A stretch of 64,000 nt of DNA from contig CAXXHP010000004.1 in the NCBI GenBank assembly GCA_963662675.2, positions 434,001 through 498,000 on the forward strand, given 5' to 3'. This document shows, one piece after another, positions 26,577 through 35,766 of this stretch. Below the pieces are notes generated by a model. It searched no databases. It saw only the letters and a list, made by a program, of their open reading frames with translations, and was not told where the DNA came from. The position numbers were made by a program, and so were the translations under genes. Source of the stretch: G963662675 sp963662675. Lineage in GTDB: Bacteria > Bacteroidota > Bacteroidia > Bacteroidales > Prolixibacteraceae. Each line of letters starts with the position of its first letter. Within the stretch, counting starts at the first letter, position 1.

Positions 26577-28709
26577 TTATAAATTGTCGAAAAAGTATTG
26601 GCTAACTTTTGTCATTAGGTGAATACGATCCTTTCCTCTTACATTGTGTGGATGAGTTGGGTAGGCAAAAAAGTCAACCTGCTTATTTTGCTCAATACAT
26701 TCTCTTAAAAACTTCATGCTGTGTTGCATCACAACGGTTTCATCCTGCACACCATGGATAAGCATCAGTTTTCCACCTAATTTTTTAACATGATTTAGCA
26801 TACTTGTATTTTTGTAGCCTTCAGGATTTTCATCAGGTGTATCCATGTAGCGTTCGCCGTACATCACTTCATACATTTCCCAATCGATAACAGACCCTCC
26901 GGCAACGCCAACTTTGAAGGTGTTTGCCTCTCTGAGCATTAGGTTTAAGGTCATAAAACCGCCGTAACTCCATCCATGTACGCCAATCCGGTCAGAGTCG
27001 ACATAAGACAGGCTTTTCAAGTATTCAATACCTTTCATTTGGTCTGTGGTTTCTTCAATCCCCAACTGTCTATGGATGACATCCTCAAAATCTTGTCCCC
27101 GGTTATCGGAGCCTCTGTTATCAACAGTAAAGGCGATATAGCCTTCCGATGCCATATAATACTGCCACCAGTTGGCATTGTTGTGCCATAAGTTTTTAAT
27201 TAATTGGACATGCGGTCCTCCATATACATATACTATTACCGGATATTTTTTTAATGGGTCAAAATCATTTGGTAAAATCATACGGCAGTATAAATCGGTA
27301 TTTCCATCATCTGCCTTAATTGTAAATCGTTTATTTTCCCCCAATTTATACTCAGCAAGAGTATTTTCACTTTCATGAATGTTTCGAACTAATTTTCCGT
27401 TTGCTTTTACAATATCCGTTTTCCCGGCAACGTCATCCGCTTCCCAGCGATCAATGAAATTTTGTTTGTTTGGTGCGAATAGGGCTTCGTGCGTGCCATT
27501 GGTGTTGCTGAGTTTTTGAATTCTGCCTGTTGCAATGTCAACTTTGTAAATCTGCCTGTCTATTGGGCTTTCCTGAGTTGACTGGATGTAAATACTTTTC
27601 TCTTTATCATCGAAACCATAAAAATCGGTTACTTCCCAGTTGCCTTTCGTAATTTGTTTAAGCTGAGTTCCATCTGTGTTGTATTGATAGATATGGAACC
27701 AACCATCTTTTCGAGACCAATAGTAAAATTGATCTGGGTTAGCTTTTGAAAAAACAATAGGATGCTGAGGCTCAACATAGGTTGATGCTGTCTCTTCAAA
27801 TAAAGTATTTGTTTTTTCCCCGGTAGCAACAGAATACTGGTTCAAGAGCATGTGGTCTTGCCCACGGTTTAATTCGGCCATATATATGAATTGGTCATTC
27901 GGACCCCAGCTTATGTTGGTGAGGTAATGGTCATCAGGTTGTCCTGTATTCAGGTAAGTTATGTCACCTGTCTCTAAGTTGTAGATTCCTACTGTAACTT
28001 GATGACTAGTCATGCCTGCCATCGGGTATTTAATGAGCTTTTCTTCTGCTTCGCGTGTGGTATAATCAACCAGAGGGTAGTTCGTTACCATTGATTCATC
28101 TTTTCGGTAGAATGCAATATATTTACCTGTAGATGACCAAAATGTACCTTTTGTAATGCCGAATTCCTGACGGTGTACTGGTTGTCCGCACAGAACTTCG
28201 GGCTTTGTTTCGTGGGTGATTTGCTTCTCTCCATCTATGTTCAAAATATAAAGATTGTTTCCCTTTGTGTAAGCGAGTTGACGTGTTTTGTTGAAAAAAT
28301 CAAGATTTTCAGCCTCTTCAGGAATCAATAGGTTTATGGTGAACATTTTTTCATTCAGATCAAATATAATCAATTGTTGTTCGTGATTAATTTTGATTTT
28401 GTTTTCATTCAAAAAAGAAAATGAAGGAAAGGATTTAAATGGTGTATCAAAACTAGTTTCTGTTTGGTTTAATTCTTTAAGAGTAAGAATTACTTCTTCT
28501 TTATCCCATTTTATAAAGTTTTGCCAAAGGGTATCATTTTTAACAAAAACATAGCTATCGTCATTTCTCCACTGCAAGGAACGAAGTTCAGATGGTGCCA
28601 GATACGTGTACTGTCCCATAATAGCATCACTAATGCTCATTTCTTTTTGTTGTGGATAAACGACTAATGAGACAAAGAATGTTAGGGCAAGTAAAAAGGA
28701 AATTTTCAT
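26577..28709 (-). CDS. Dipeptidyl peptidase IV-type S9B serine peptidase
   Basis: A 710-residue periplasmic exopeptidase removing Xaa-Pro dipeptides. A Sec signal peptide (LLALTFFVSLVVYPQQ) has no lipobox. An eight-blade DPP4-type N-terminal propeller carries the substrate-binding acidic motif WQNFIKW-like and RQEFGITKG segments. The catalytic domain has the nucleophile Ser581 in HGWSYGGFMT, Asp in GVQDETV and His in THPHNVRG. It converges with the beta-barrel gene with a two-base gap. A full-consensus promoter lies upstream at 28729-28759. Confidence 0.92.
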   Translation of the reverse strand: MKISFLLALTFFVSLVVYPQQKEMSISDAIMGQYTYLAPSELRSLQWRNDDSYVFVKNDTLWQNFIKWDKEEVILTLKELNQTETSFDTPFKSFPSFSFLNENKIKINHEQQLIIFDLNEKMFTINLLIPEEAENLDFFNKTRQLAYTKGNNLYILNIDGEKQITHETKPEVLCGQPVHRQEFGITKGTFWSSTGKYIAFYRKDESMVTNYPLVDYTTREAEEKLIKYPMAGMTSHQVTVGIYNLETGDITYLNTGQPDDHYLTNISWGPNDQFIYMAELNRGQDHMLLNQYSVATGEKTNTLFEETASTYVEPQHPIVFSKANPDQFYYWSRKDGWFHIYQYNTDGTQLKQITKGNWEVTDFYGFDDKEKSIYIQSTQESPIDRQIYKVDIATGRIQKLSNTNGTHEALFAPNKQNFIDRWEADDVAGKTDIVKANGKLVRNIHESENTLAEYKLGENKRFTIKADDGNTDLYCRMILPNDFDPLKKYPVIVYVYGGPHVQLIKNLWHNNANWWQYYMASEGYIAFTVDNRGSDNRGQDFEDVIHRQLGIEETTDQMKGIEYLKSLSYVDSDRIGVHGWSYGGFMTLNLMLREANTFKVGVAGGSVIDWEMYEVMYGERYMDTPDENPEGYKNTSMLNHVKKLGGKLMLIHGVQDETVVMQHSMKFLRECIEQNKQVDFFAYPTHPHNVRGKDRIHLMTKVSQYFFDNL

Positions 28710-29030
28710 ATCAATTAATTTTACAATGCAAAAATAAGCCTTAATTTATGTTGGGCAAAGAGTTATAGCTAATAATGAAAGTTTGACAGTAAGACATGAA
28801 AGATATAAAAAAGGAGTTTTTTGTTGATGAAACAATTTAATTCAAATCAATTTGTCATCTGTGAATTCATTGTGTTGTATATTGTATGTGCTTGATTTGT
28901 AAACTTTTTAGTTATTTTTAGCCGTCTCTTTATAGTTGCGAATTGTGTTCAGTATATAATTTTATGATAGCATATTATAAACGTTTTAAGATTAAGCGCA
29001 TAATTGTTTTTTGTGTAATTATCCTAAACC
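28710..29030. other. Divergent intergenic region between DPP IV and the first histidine kinase
   Basis: About 320 AT-rich bases. The minus-strand DPP IV promoter is at 28729-28759; nothing else is recognisable, and no clear promoter for the kinase was found. Confidence 0.4.
28729..28759 (-). promoter_or_regulatory. Consensus Bacteroidota promoter of the DPP IV gene
   Basis: On the minus strand TTTG (28759-28756), exactly 19 bases, then TATTTTTG (28736-28729), a full match to the TTTG-N19-TAnnTTTG pattern. The ATG follows 19 bases later at 28709. Confidence 0.8.
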
Positions 29031-30941
29031 ATGAAAAGAAGAAATAGTTTAAGATCCAAGTTCATCGTTCCAATTATCTCATTATCATTGGTTTTGTTGA
29101 TTGTTCCGATATTTATTCTTGGGCAAAGACAATTGAGGGATACCAGTAATATTGCTATGTGGCAAATGAGTGATGCTCTGCATTTAGTTGCCGATTATGT
29201 CTCTGAGCCTTTGATTTCGGGTGATGAGGAGGAAGCAAATAATGTTCTTCTAAAAGCGAATAATGTGGGATTTGTAACTGCCTTGGTTGTTTATAAATCT
29301 TCAGGCGAGTTGTTTGCAAGTTATGGGGACAAACAAGCTCTGCTAGTTTTGTCACAAATTGAGCCGTCTGGTGAAATGATAATTCAGTATGACAATTGGT
29401 TGGCCATATCTATGCCTGTTATCAAAGATGATGTTGTATATGGTACTATGATCACCTATATTGATAAAACTGTATATAAAATGGCATACAAAAGATCGAT
29501 ATTTCTATTTGTATTTCTATTTCTTGTGATGGCAGTTCTCTCCATTATTATTACCCTGATATTTGAACGTAGATTCTTAAGACCTATATTGCAACTGGCT
29601 CAAAATTTCAAAAACATTTCTCAAACAACAAGTTTCTTAGAGCCTCCTGAACTGATTCGATTTAATAAAAAAATGAGTGAGGAGATCGCACTTTTAGTAA
29701 GTGGGTTTAACGATATGATTACAAAGTTGGTTGTTCGTGAAAAGAAACAACATGAGGCTGAGACTGCAATAAGAGATATGAATGATCGATTAGAATTGGA
29801 AGTACTCTCTAGAACTGCTGAGTTAAGCGAGACCAATGAAAAGTTAGTCAAATCGTTTGAAAACGAAAGGAATATACTTGAAAACCTACCTTATGGCATT
29901 GTTTTAATAGATTACGAAGCAAACATAGTGGAAGCGAATGATTTTGCAAGGAAGCGACTAGGCTTTGTTGAGGATGCGCCAAAAACTGTTGCTGATATTT
30001 GTAAAGAAGCAGTGTGTTTAGAGGATGTAAACTTATGTCCCTTACTCAATGCAAATGATGATTTATTAAAACCGAAAAGTAAACAAGCCTATTTTCGTGA
30101 CATAAATGGGAATGACATTCCTGTTTTAAAAACAGCCATTCCTATAGTATATAATGAACGCAAAGTAATTATGGAGGCATTTGTGGATATAACCGATTTA
30201 AGGGAAACACAACTTGAACTGGTGAAGGCCAAAGAAAAGGCAGAAGAGTCAGATCGCTTAAAATCTGCATTTTTAGCCAATATGTCGCATGAAATTAGGA
30301 CTCCTTTAAATGCAATTATTGGCTTTACAAACATTCTTGTTTCAGAGGATTTGGATGAGAATTTGAAGGCAGATTTTAGAGTTATTGTAGAGGAGAATAC
30401 CGACAATCTGCTAAATCTCATTGAAGATATTCTTGATCTTTCGAAGTTGGAAAGTGGAACTTTGTCTATGAATCCCCAAATTGTCAACATGGTGGATTTT
30501 GTTTCGGATATATCTAAAAACGGCAAAATGCTAATTGATCGAATGGAGAAAACGCAGGTGGATTTTGTTACAAAGATCGATTCAGCCATTCTTCAAAACT
30601 ATATTTTTGATAGCTCTAGGATTAAGCAAGTCATTTTAAACTTGATTAATAATTCGATTAAATTTACGGATTCAGGTGCTATCACCTTTGGTGTAAATCA
30701 CTCAAAAGAACGAGAATTGTTGTTTTATGTGAAAGATACCGGCCCTGGAATTCCAGAAATAGACAATGATAAAATATTTAATCGATTTTATAAATCAGCT
30801 TCTTCCGGAGATAAACTATATGCAGGAACTGGTTTAGGTTTGGCAATATCTAAAAATATAATAGAGTTGAACCATGGTGAAATTTGGTATGAAACTGAAG
30901 TTGGGAAAGGAACTACTTTCTATTTCACAGTTCCTGTTTAG
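29031..30941 (+). CDS. CHASE8-type sensor histidine kinase with cysteine-bearing PAS domain (paralogue 1)
   Basis: A 636-residue membrane kinase. TM1 is about residues 13-31 and a periplasmic domain of about 120 residues follows, with EPLISGDEEEAN and VYKSSGELFASYG matching the CHASE8 sensor of YfiN-type proteins. TM2 is about 157-177, then a HAMP-like and coiled-coil region and a PAS domain near 285-395 holding Cys324, Cys329 and Cys336 (C-x4-C-x6-C). The HisKA domain has phospho-acceptor His420 (NMSHEIRTPLNA), and the HATPase has ILNLINNSIKFT and GTGLGLAISKNI. No receiver domain is fused and no response regulator is nearby. It is closely similar along its whole length to the kinase at 33838, so the pair is a local duplication. 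Confidence 0.88.
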   Translation: MKRRNSLRSKFIVPIISLSLVLLIVPIFILGQRQLRDTSNIAMWQMSDALHLVADYVSEPLISGDEEEANNVLLKANNVGFVTALVVYKSSGELFASYGDKQALLVLSQIEPSGEMIIQYDNWLAISMPVIKDDVVYGTMITYIDKTVYKMAYKRSIFLFVFLFLVMAVLSIIITLIFERRFLRPILQLAQNFKNISQTTSFLEPPELIRFNKKMSEEIALLVSGFNDMITKLVVREKKQHEAETAIRDMNDRLELEVLSRTAELSETNEKLVKSFENERNILENLPYGIVLIDYEANIVEANDFARKRLGFVEDAPKTVADICKEAVCLEDVNLCPLLNANDDLLKPKSKQAYFRDINGNDIPVLKTAIPIVYNERKVIMEAFVDITDLRETQLELVKAKEKAEESDRLKSAFLANMSHEIRTPLNAIIGFTNILVSEDLDENLKADFRVIVEENTDNLLNLIEDILDLSKLESGTLSMNPQIVNMVDFVSDISKNGKMLIDRMEKTQVDFVTKIDSAILQNYIFDSSRIKQVILNLINNSIKFTDSGAITFGVNHSKERELLFYVKDTGPGIPEIDNDKIFNRFYKSASSGDKLYAGTGLGLAISKNIIELNHGEIWYETEVGKGTTFYFTVPV

Positions 30942-31344
30942 TTTGAAAAATATCGAATAACAATACGTCTAATATTCTTATGCTGGGAAAGTGCTTGTCT
31001 GTACAAGTTCTTCTCTATTTATTCAAAATATCCACTTTGTATTTTATTTTTTCAGAATAACCCTTGCTACATCGTAAATTACCTTTTTGTGTAATTTCTT
31101 CTCTATTTTGAGATAGACGTTGAATGTTGTTTTTAAGTCCCTTATATGTAGTTACTTGTTGCGTGTTTTTGTAATGATATATATGATAATCTAAATGTTT
31201 TTATTTCTACATGAATTGATAGGATAATAATTGAATTTTCCAATATTTTTAAAACATTATCTTTTTAATATATTGGCGTGCCTTATTAATATAAGAGCCT
31301 GTTTCTTCTAGGGCTTCTATGTCATACTGCGTAATAATGAAAGC
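30942..31344. other. AT-rich gap between kinase 1 and the receptor gene
   Basis: About 400 bases with no supportable gene. Short hairpins occur, such as CTTGT/ACAAG near 30993-31006 and AAATTAC/GTAATTT near 31075-31096, but neither resembles a known element. The receptor operon promoter must lie here; no clear TAnnTTTG with a good -33 was identified. Confidence 0.4.
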
Positions 31345-33306
31345 ATGTCTAAAGTTGCAATAATCCTCAATTTTTGTTTGTTTTTTATAGGCACTCAATC
31401 GTTCTCTCAAAATGTTGGGGAGAATTATTTTTCGATGAGTTTTGAGGAATTAATGAACTTGAAGGTAACTACGGGTGAGAAATATGAAACAAGCATAAAG
31501 GATACTCATTCTTCAATGCATGTAATTTTTGGAAGTGAACTTAAACTTCTGGGGATTGAAACCTTAGCAGAAATGTTAAACACTATTCACGGTTTCTATA
31601 TAAATAACGATAGAAATTACAGCTATGTAGGCGTTCAGGGATTTAGCCAGCCGAGTGATTACAACAGTCGCATTTTATTAATGATTGATAATCATGCCCT
31701 AAATGAGAATATTTACGGATCTGCTTTATTTGACAATGGATTTGGAATTGATATTCAATTGGTAGAGAAGGTTGAAGTGATAACAGGACCTGGAGCTGCG
31801 TTATATGGAAATGGAGCAATGTTGGCTGTCGTTAACGTGATAACTATGTCAGGGCAGGGGAAAGAGCCTGAGAATTTATTGAATGTCTCTGTTGGGAGCC
31901 AGAATTCCTTTTCAAGTAGTGTGGCGCTAAAAGACCAAACGAATAAACTCAACTATTTTATTACCGGAAATTATTCCAAAACAGCAGGAGAAAACTTGTA
32001 CTTCGAAGAGCTCAATAATGGATCTACTAGTGATGGAAAATCGATTGGGCTTGATGATGAAGAAGTATATGCTACATATTTCAATTTAAACTACAACGAT
32101 TTATCGTTAAAATTTCTAGGTTCTCACCGGTTAAAAGGCATCCCTACGGGTGCTTGGGAAACGGATTTAAGCAAGAGATCTCAATCAATTGATGACCGGG
32201 CATTTCTTGAACTTTCCTATAAGAAAAAAATGGGCTCACATACATTGAATTATATTGGCTCATGGGACTTATATCGGTATGAAGGGATTTATGGCTATAG
32301 CGATTATGATAGCTATTGGGACAGGTCGGTAGGGATGTGGGGGAATATTCAAATTGATTATCAATTTCAAATTAACCAGAACAGTCGTTTATCATCTGGA
32401 GTAGAGTTGCATTATTCGTTAAAGTCAGATTATAAGGAAGTTGGTGATGATGAGGTGTTGTTTTATCGAAACAATAAGTTTTATAACTATTCGGCTTTTG
32501 TGCAATACGATCACGAATTCAATGAAAAAACAAGCTTATTGGTGGGTTTAAGGTTAGATGATTATAGCTATACTGATGCTTCTTTAAGTCCGCGTGTTAG
32601 TTTTGTTTACACCCCGACAGATAAAATAAACACGAAGTTATCTATTAATAAAGCATTTCGTGCACCCACTTTTTATGAACTTTATTACGAGGTTGATGGT
32701 GAAAATACATCGAATCCTGATTTAGATCCTGAGAGTATCTATCATTTTAGCCTGGATGTTAATGGGGAGATATCAACCAATTTAACTGGTGGAGCCTCAC
32801 TATTTTGGTATCAGATGCACAATATGGTGTATCCGATAGTAACAGATCAGGATCTTGTAATGTTTGTCAACAAAGGACATGCAGCTGGTCGTGGTTTTTC
32901 AATTTTCGGAAATGGTAGATTGTTTAAAAATCTGAATGTAAAATCGAGCTATACATACCAATATCTGGAAATAATAGATTCTGAAGGGGACAAAACTGTC
33001 GGATTAAATTCACCTAAACATGTCATTAAAAATCAATTAATTTATCAACTTCCTGATGTTGGTTCTTTTTCGTACCAGCTTTTAGCTGAAAGTGGAAGGA
33101 CAGGTTTCGAAGGGAATACCGATGCCTCTTTTGTTAGCAATTTGAATTTAAGAACGACAAAGCTATTTGGTAAAGTTGTCCTTGATTTGAAGATTAATAA
33201 TTTGTTTAATGAGACGTATTACAATCCATCAGGAATGGAGCATATCATATCACAAATAGTACAACCCGGTATTCATGGTGTATTAACTGTAGAAGTTGAG
33301 CTATGA
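31345..33306 (+). CDS. TonB-dependent outer-membrane receptor, associated with a YfiR/CHASE8 sensor module
   Basis: A 653-residue beta-barrel receptor. The signal peptide ends near SQSFSQN. A short N-terminal lead (MSFEELMNLKVTTGEKYE) is followed by a plug domain (EMLNTIHGFYINNDRNYS, VEVITGPGAALYGNGAM) and a 22-strand barrel whose C-terminus is GVLTVEVEL. There is no carboxypeptidase-like N-terminal repeat or SusD partner, so it is not a Sus-type glycan importer. Its last four bases overlap the YfiR-like start, and that gene overlaps the kinase, so receptor, YfiR-like protein and kinase are made together. This suggests a sensing receptor rather than a pure nutrient importer. Confidence 0.9.
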   Translation: MSKVAIILNFCLFFIGTQSFSQNVGENYFSMSFEELMNLKVTTGEKYETSIKDTHSSMHVIFGSELKLLGIETLAEMLNTIHGFYINNDRNYSYVGVQGFSQPSDYNSRILLMIDNHALNENIYGSALFDNGFGIDIQLVEKVEVITGPGAALYGNGAMLAVVNVITMSGQGKEPENLLNVSVGSQNSFSSSVALKDQTNKLNYFITGNYSKTAGENLYFEELNNGSTSDGKSIGLDDEEVYATYFNLNYNDLSLKFLGSHRLKGIPTGAWETDLSKRSQSIDDRAFLELSYKKKMGSHTLNYIGSWDLYRYEGIYGYSDYDSYWDRSVGMWGNIQIDYQFQINQNSRLSSGVELHYSLKSDYKEVGDDEVLFYRNNKFYNYSAFVQYDHEFNEKTSLLVGLRLDDYSYTDASLSPRVSFVYTPTDKINTKLSINKAFRAPTFYELYYEVDGENTSNPDLDPESIYHFSLDVNGEISTNLTGGASLFWYQMHNMVYPIVTDQDLVMFVNKGHAAGRGFSIFGNGRLFKNLNVKSSYTYQYLEIIDSEGDKTVGLNSPKHVIKNQLIYQLPDVGSFSYQLLAESGRTGFEGNTDASFVSNLNLRTTKLFGKVVLDLKINNLFNETYYNPSGMEHIISQIVQPGIHGVLTVEVEL

Positions 33307-33854
33307 TCAAAGGTCCATTTAAAATAATCCTAACACTATTAATCATTTTTTTATTTCAGGTCTCAGAGGCTTCGAATAGGAGTGCTAATGAATATCAATT
33401 AAAAGCAGCTTTTATTGAACGCGTAACCCGATTTGTTGAATATGTCCCTGAGCCAGTTAACACAAGTGAAATATTTACGATTACAATTTTAGGGAAAAAT
33501 CCATTTGGGAATTACTTAGATGAAATGTATGAGAATAATAAAATTTCAAATAAGAAGGTGGTAATTAACTATATAGATCAAATAGAACAGATTGAATATC
33601 CAGATATATTATATGTTGGAATTGATAACCATGATAAAATACAACAAGTATTAGAGCGAGTTCTTGGGATGCAAGTACTTACAATAACTGATTCTGAAAT
33701 TTTCAGTAGGAGCGGAGTTGTCTTAAATATGAAGTTGGTAGATGATAAACTAAGATTTGAAATAGATATTTATGCAGCCCAACGACAGGGTGTAAAGTTT
33801 AATAGAGTATTGTTAGCATATGCAACCATAGTAAACGATGAAGAAATTAAATAG
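33303..33854 (+). CDS. YfiR-family periplasmic protein (DUF4154)
   Basis: A 183-residue protein with a Sec signal peptide (IILTLLIIFLFQVSEAS). The family pattern is clear: QLKAAFIERVTRFVEYVPE at the mature start, FTITILGKNPFG, ILYVGI, VLTITDSEIFSR, and the end FEIDIYAAQRQGVKFNRVLL. In Pseudomonas, YfiR is the periplasmic repressor that binds the CHASE8 sensor of the diguanylate cyclase YfiN; its regulation uses disulfides. This copy has no cysteine at all. It overlaps the receptor by 4 bases and the CHASE8 kinase by 17, so it most likely controls that kinase. Confidence 0.88.
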   Translation: MIKGPFKIILTLLIIFLFQVSEASNRSANEYQLKAAFIERVTRFVEYVPEPVNTSEIFTITILGKNPFGNYLDEMYENNKISNKKVVINYIDQIEQIEYPDILYVGIDNHDKIQQVLERVLGMQVLTITDSEIFSRSGVVLNMKLVDDKLRFEIDIYAAQRQGVKFNRVLLAYATIVNDEEIK

Positions 33855-35766
33855 CCTAAGAGCCAAACTGATCATTCCAATAATCTCTTTTTCTTTGATC
33901 TTATTAATTGTTACTATTTTTTTTCTCGGTCAAAGGCAATTGAGTTTTATTCGTACGCATGCAACAACCCAAATGACAGTTGCCATGCAATTAATAGCCG
34001 AATATGTTAGTGTCCCACTTGTTTTCAACGAACCGGAAGAAGCTCATGAAGTTCTATCAAAACTGGAGACCATGGGATTTATTTCATCTGCCGCAGTTTA
34101 TACAACAGAAGGTGAGTTGTTTACATATTTTGGAGGCGATTCAGGCTTATATTTGAGTAATTATGAGCCGTATATTAAATCAATAGCAAGGGATGATGAG
34201 GTACTGCATTTAGAAACACCGATCGTGTACAAAGATGTTCGCTATGGCACATTACTTTCAATCGCAGACAATGCGAATCAAAAATCGGTGATCCATGAAT
34301 CAGTGGTAATATTCTTATTTTTCTTTATTGCGATGGCAATATTATCAGTCATTCTAACTTTAATTTTTGAGGGAAAGTTTCTACAGCCTATTTTATTGAT
34401 TGCTCAAAATTTCAAGAAGATATCCCCTCAAACAAGTTTTATTGTTCCTCTTGATCCGGTTGTGTTCAAATCGGATCAGAGCAAAGAGCTTAAGTATTTG
34501 GTAGATGGGTATAACCAAATGGTTATGAATTTAGGCTATCGTGAACAAAAACAAATTGAAGCTGAAGCTGCTCTAAAGGAAATTAACGACAATTTAGAGG
34601 TTAAGATTATAAATCGAACCTCTGAGTTAAATCAAGCACATGAAAAACTAAGAAAACTGTTTCAAAATGAGCGCAATATCGTAAAGAATCTACCTTATGG
34701 TATTATTCTGATGGATTACAAATTGAACATTGTGGAGATGAACGATTTTGCCAGGAAACGATTGGGGTATGTCGATAGTCCTCCCCAGAAGATTTCAGAC
34801 ATCTGTAAGGTTGCAGTATGTCTTGAAAATATCAATGCATGCCCTCATATTATTTCAGATGATACAACTCAAAATGAAAAAAGCATGCAGTCTTACTTCT
34901 CCGATATACATGGCAATGAAGTGCCAGTGCTTAAAACTGTTATTCCGATTGAGTATAACGAGAAAAAGGTAATCATGGAGGCCTTTGTTGATATTTCAGA
35001 CCTGAAGGAAACACAGTTGGAGTTAATTAAGGCTAAAGAGAAAGCAGAGGAGTCTGATCGATTAAAATCTTCATTTTTAGCAAATATGTCACACGAAATA
35101 AGAACACCTCTAAATGCCATTGTCGGGTTTACGGGCATCCTTATTTCTGAAGATTTAGAAGATGAAGTAAAGGATGAATATCGAAGTATTGTCGAATTTA
35201 ATACCGATAATTTATTGAGTCTAATTGAAGATATTCTTGATCTGTCAAAATTGGAAAGTAAAACACTTTCGATGAAGCCAAAAGAAGTAGACCTGTTGGT
35301 ATTTCTTAACGATATTTCAGAGAATGGAGAGATGTTAATCTCTCAAGCCGAGGATAAAGAGTTGAAGTTTGCTTTAGAAGTAGATCCATTATTAACCTAT
35401 GAAACACCCATTTTTGATAGTGCAAGGATTAAGCAGGTGATTTTTAACTTGTTAGGCAATGCGCTTAAATTCACCGATGAAGGTACAATTACATTTGGCG
35501 TTGTTTGTAATGAAGATAATTTACTTTTTTATGTGAAGGATGAAGGAATAGGCATTTCTGATGAAGAGAAAGAAAGGATTTTTGATCGCTTCTATAAATC
35601 CAATAGGTCAATGAATAAATTGTATAGGGGAACGGGATTAGGATTGGCGATTTGTAAAAATATTATTGAGCTTATTGGTGGTGAGCTTTGGCTTGAATCG
35701 GAGCTTGGTAAAGGAACAACCTTCTTTTTTACAATTCCAAAACCAACATCTGAACTAGCTGAATAG
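33838..35766 (+). CDS. CHASE8-type sensor histidine kinase with cysteine-bearing PAS domain (paralogue 2)
   Basis: A 642-residue kinase with the same layout as paralogue 1. TM1 is about residues 12-30, a periplasmic CHASE8-like domain follows (SVPLVFNEPEEAHE, VYTTEGELFTYFG), TM2 is about 155-177, then a coiled coil and a PAS domain with Cys323, Cys328 and Cys335. His419 lies in MSHEIRTPLNAI, and the HATPase has FNLLGNALKFT and GTGLGLAICKNI. It begins inside the YfiR-like gene (17-base overlap). Where YfiN carries a GGDEF output, this protein carries a histidine kinase, so the signal would go to an unlinked response regulator. Its 3' end overlaps the convergent SNF2 gene by 12 bases. Confidence 0.9.
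   Translation: MKKLNSLRAKLIIPIISFSLILLIVTIFFLGQRQLSFIRTHATTQMTVAMQLIAEYVSVPLVFNEPEEAHEVLSKLETMGFISSAAVYTTEGELFTYFGGDSGLYLSNYEPYIKSIARDDEVLHLETPIVYKDVRYGTLLSIADNANQKSVIHESVVIFLFFFIAMAILSVILTLIFEGKFLQPILLIAQNFKKISPQTSFIVPLDPVVFKSDQSKELKYLVDGYNQMVMNLGYREQKQIEAEAALKEINDNLEVKIINRTSELNQAHEKLRKLFQNERNIVKNLPYGIILMDYKLNIVEMNDFARKRLGYVDSPPQKISDICKVAVCLENINACPHIISDDTTQNEKSMQSYFSDIHGNEVPVLKTVIPIEYNEKKVIMEAFVDISDLKETQLELIKAKEKAEESDRLKSSFLANMSHEIRTPLNAIVGFTGILISEDLEDEVKDEYRSIVEFNTDNLLSLIEDILDLSKLESKTLSMKPKEVDLLVFLNDISENGEMLISQAEDKELKFALEVDPLLTYETPIFDSARIKQVIFNLLGNALKFTDEGTITFGVVCNEDNLLFYVKDEGIGISDEEKERIFDRFYKSNRSMNKLYRGTGLGLAICKNIIELIGGELWLESELGKGTTFFFTIPKPTSELAE

Noticed and set aside
29031..35766. Diguanylate cyclase output (true YfiN) or hybrid two-component proteins
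   Set aside because: No GGDEF motif and no receiver domain is present; both proteins end after the HATPase domain.
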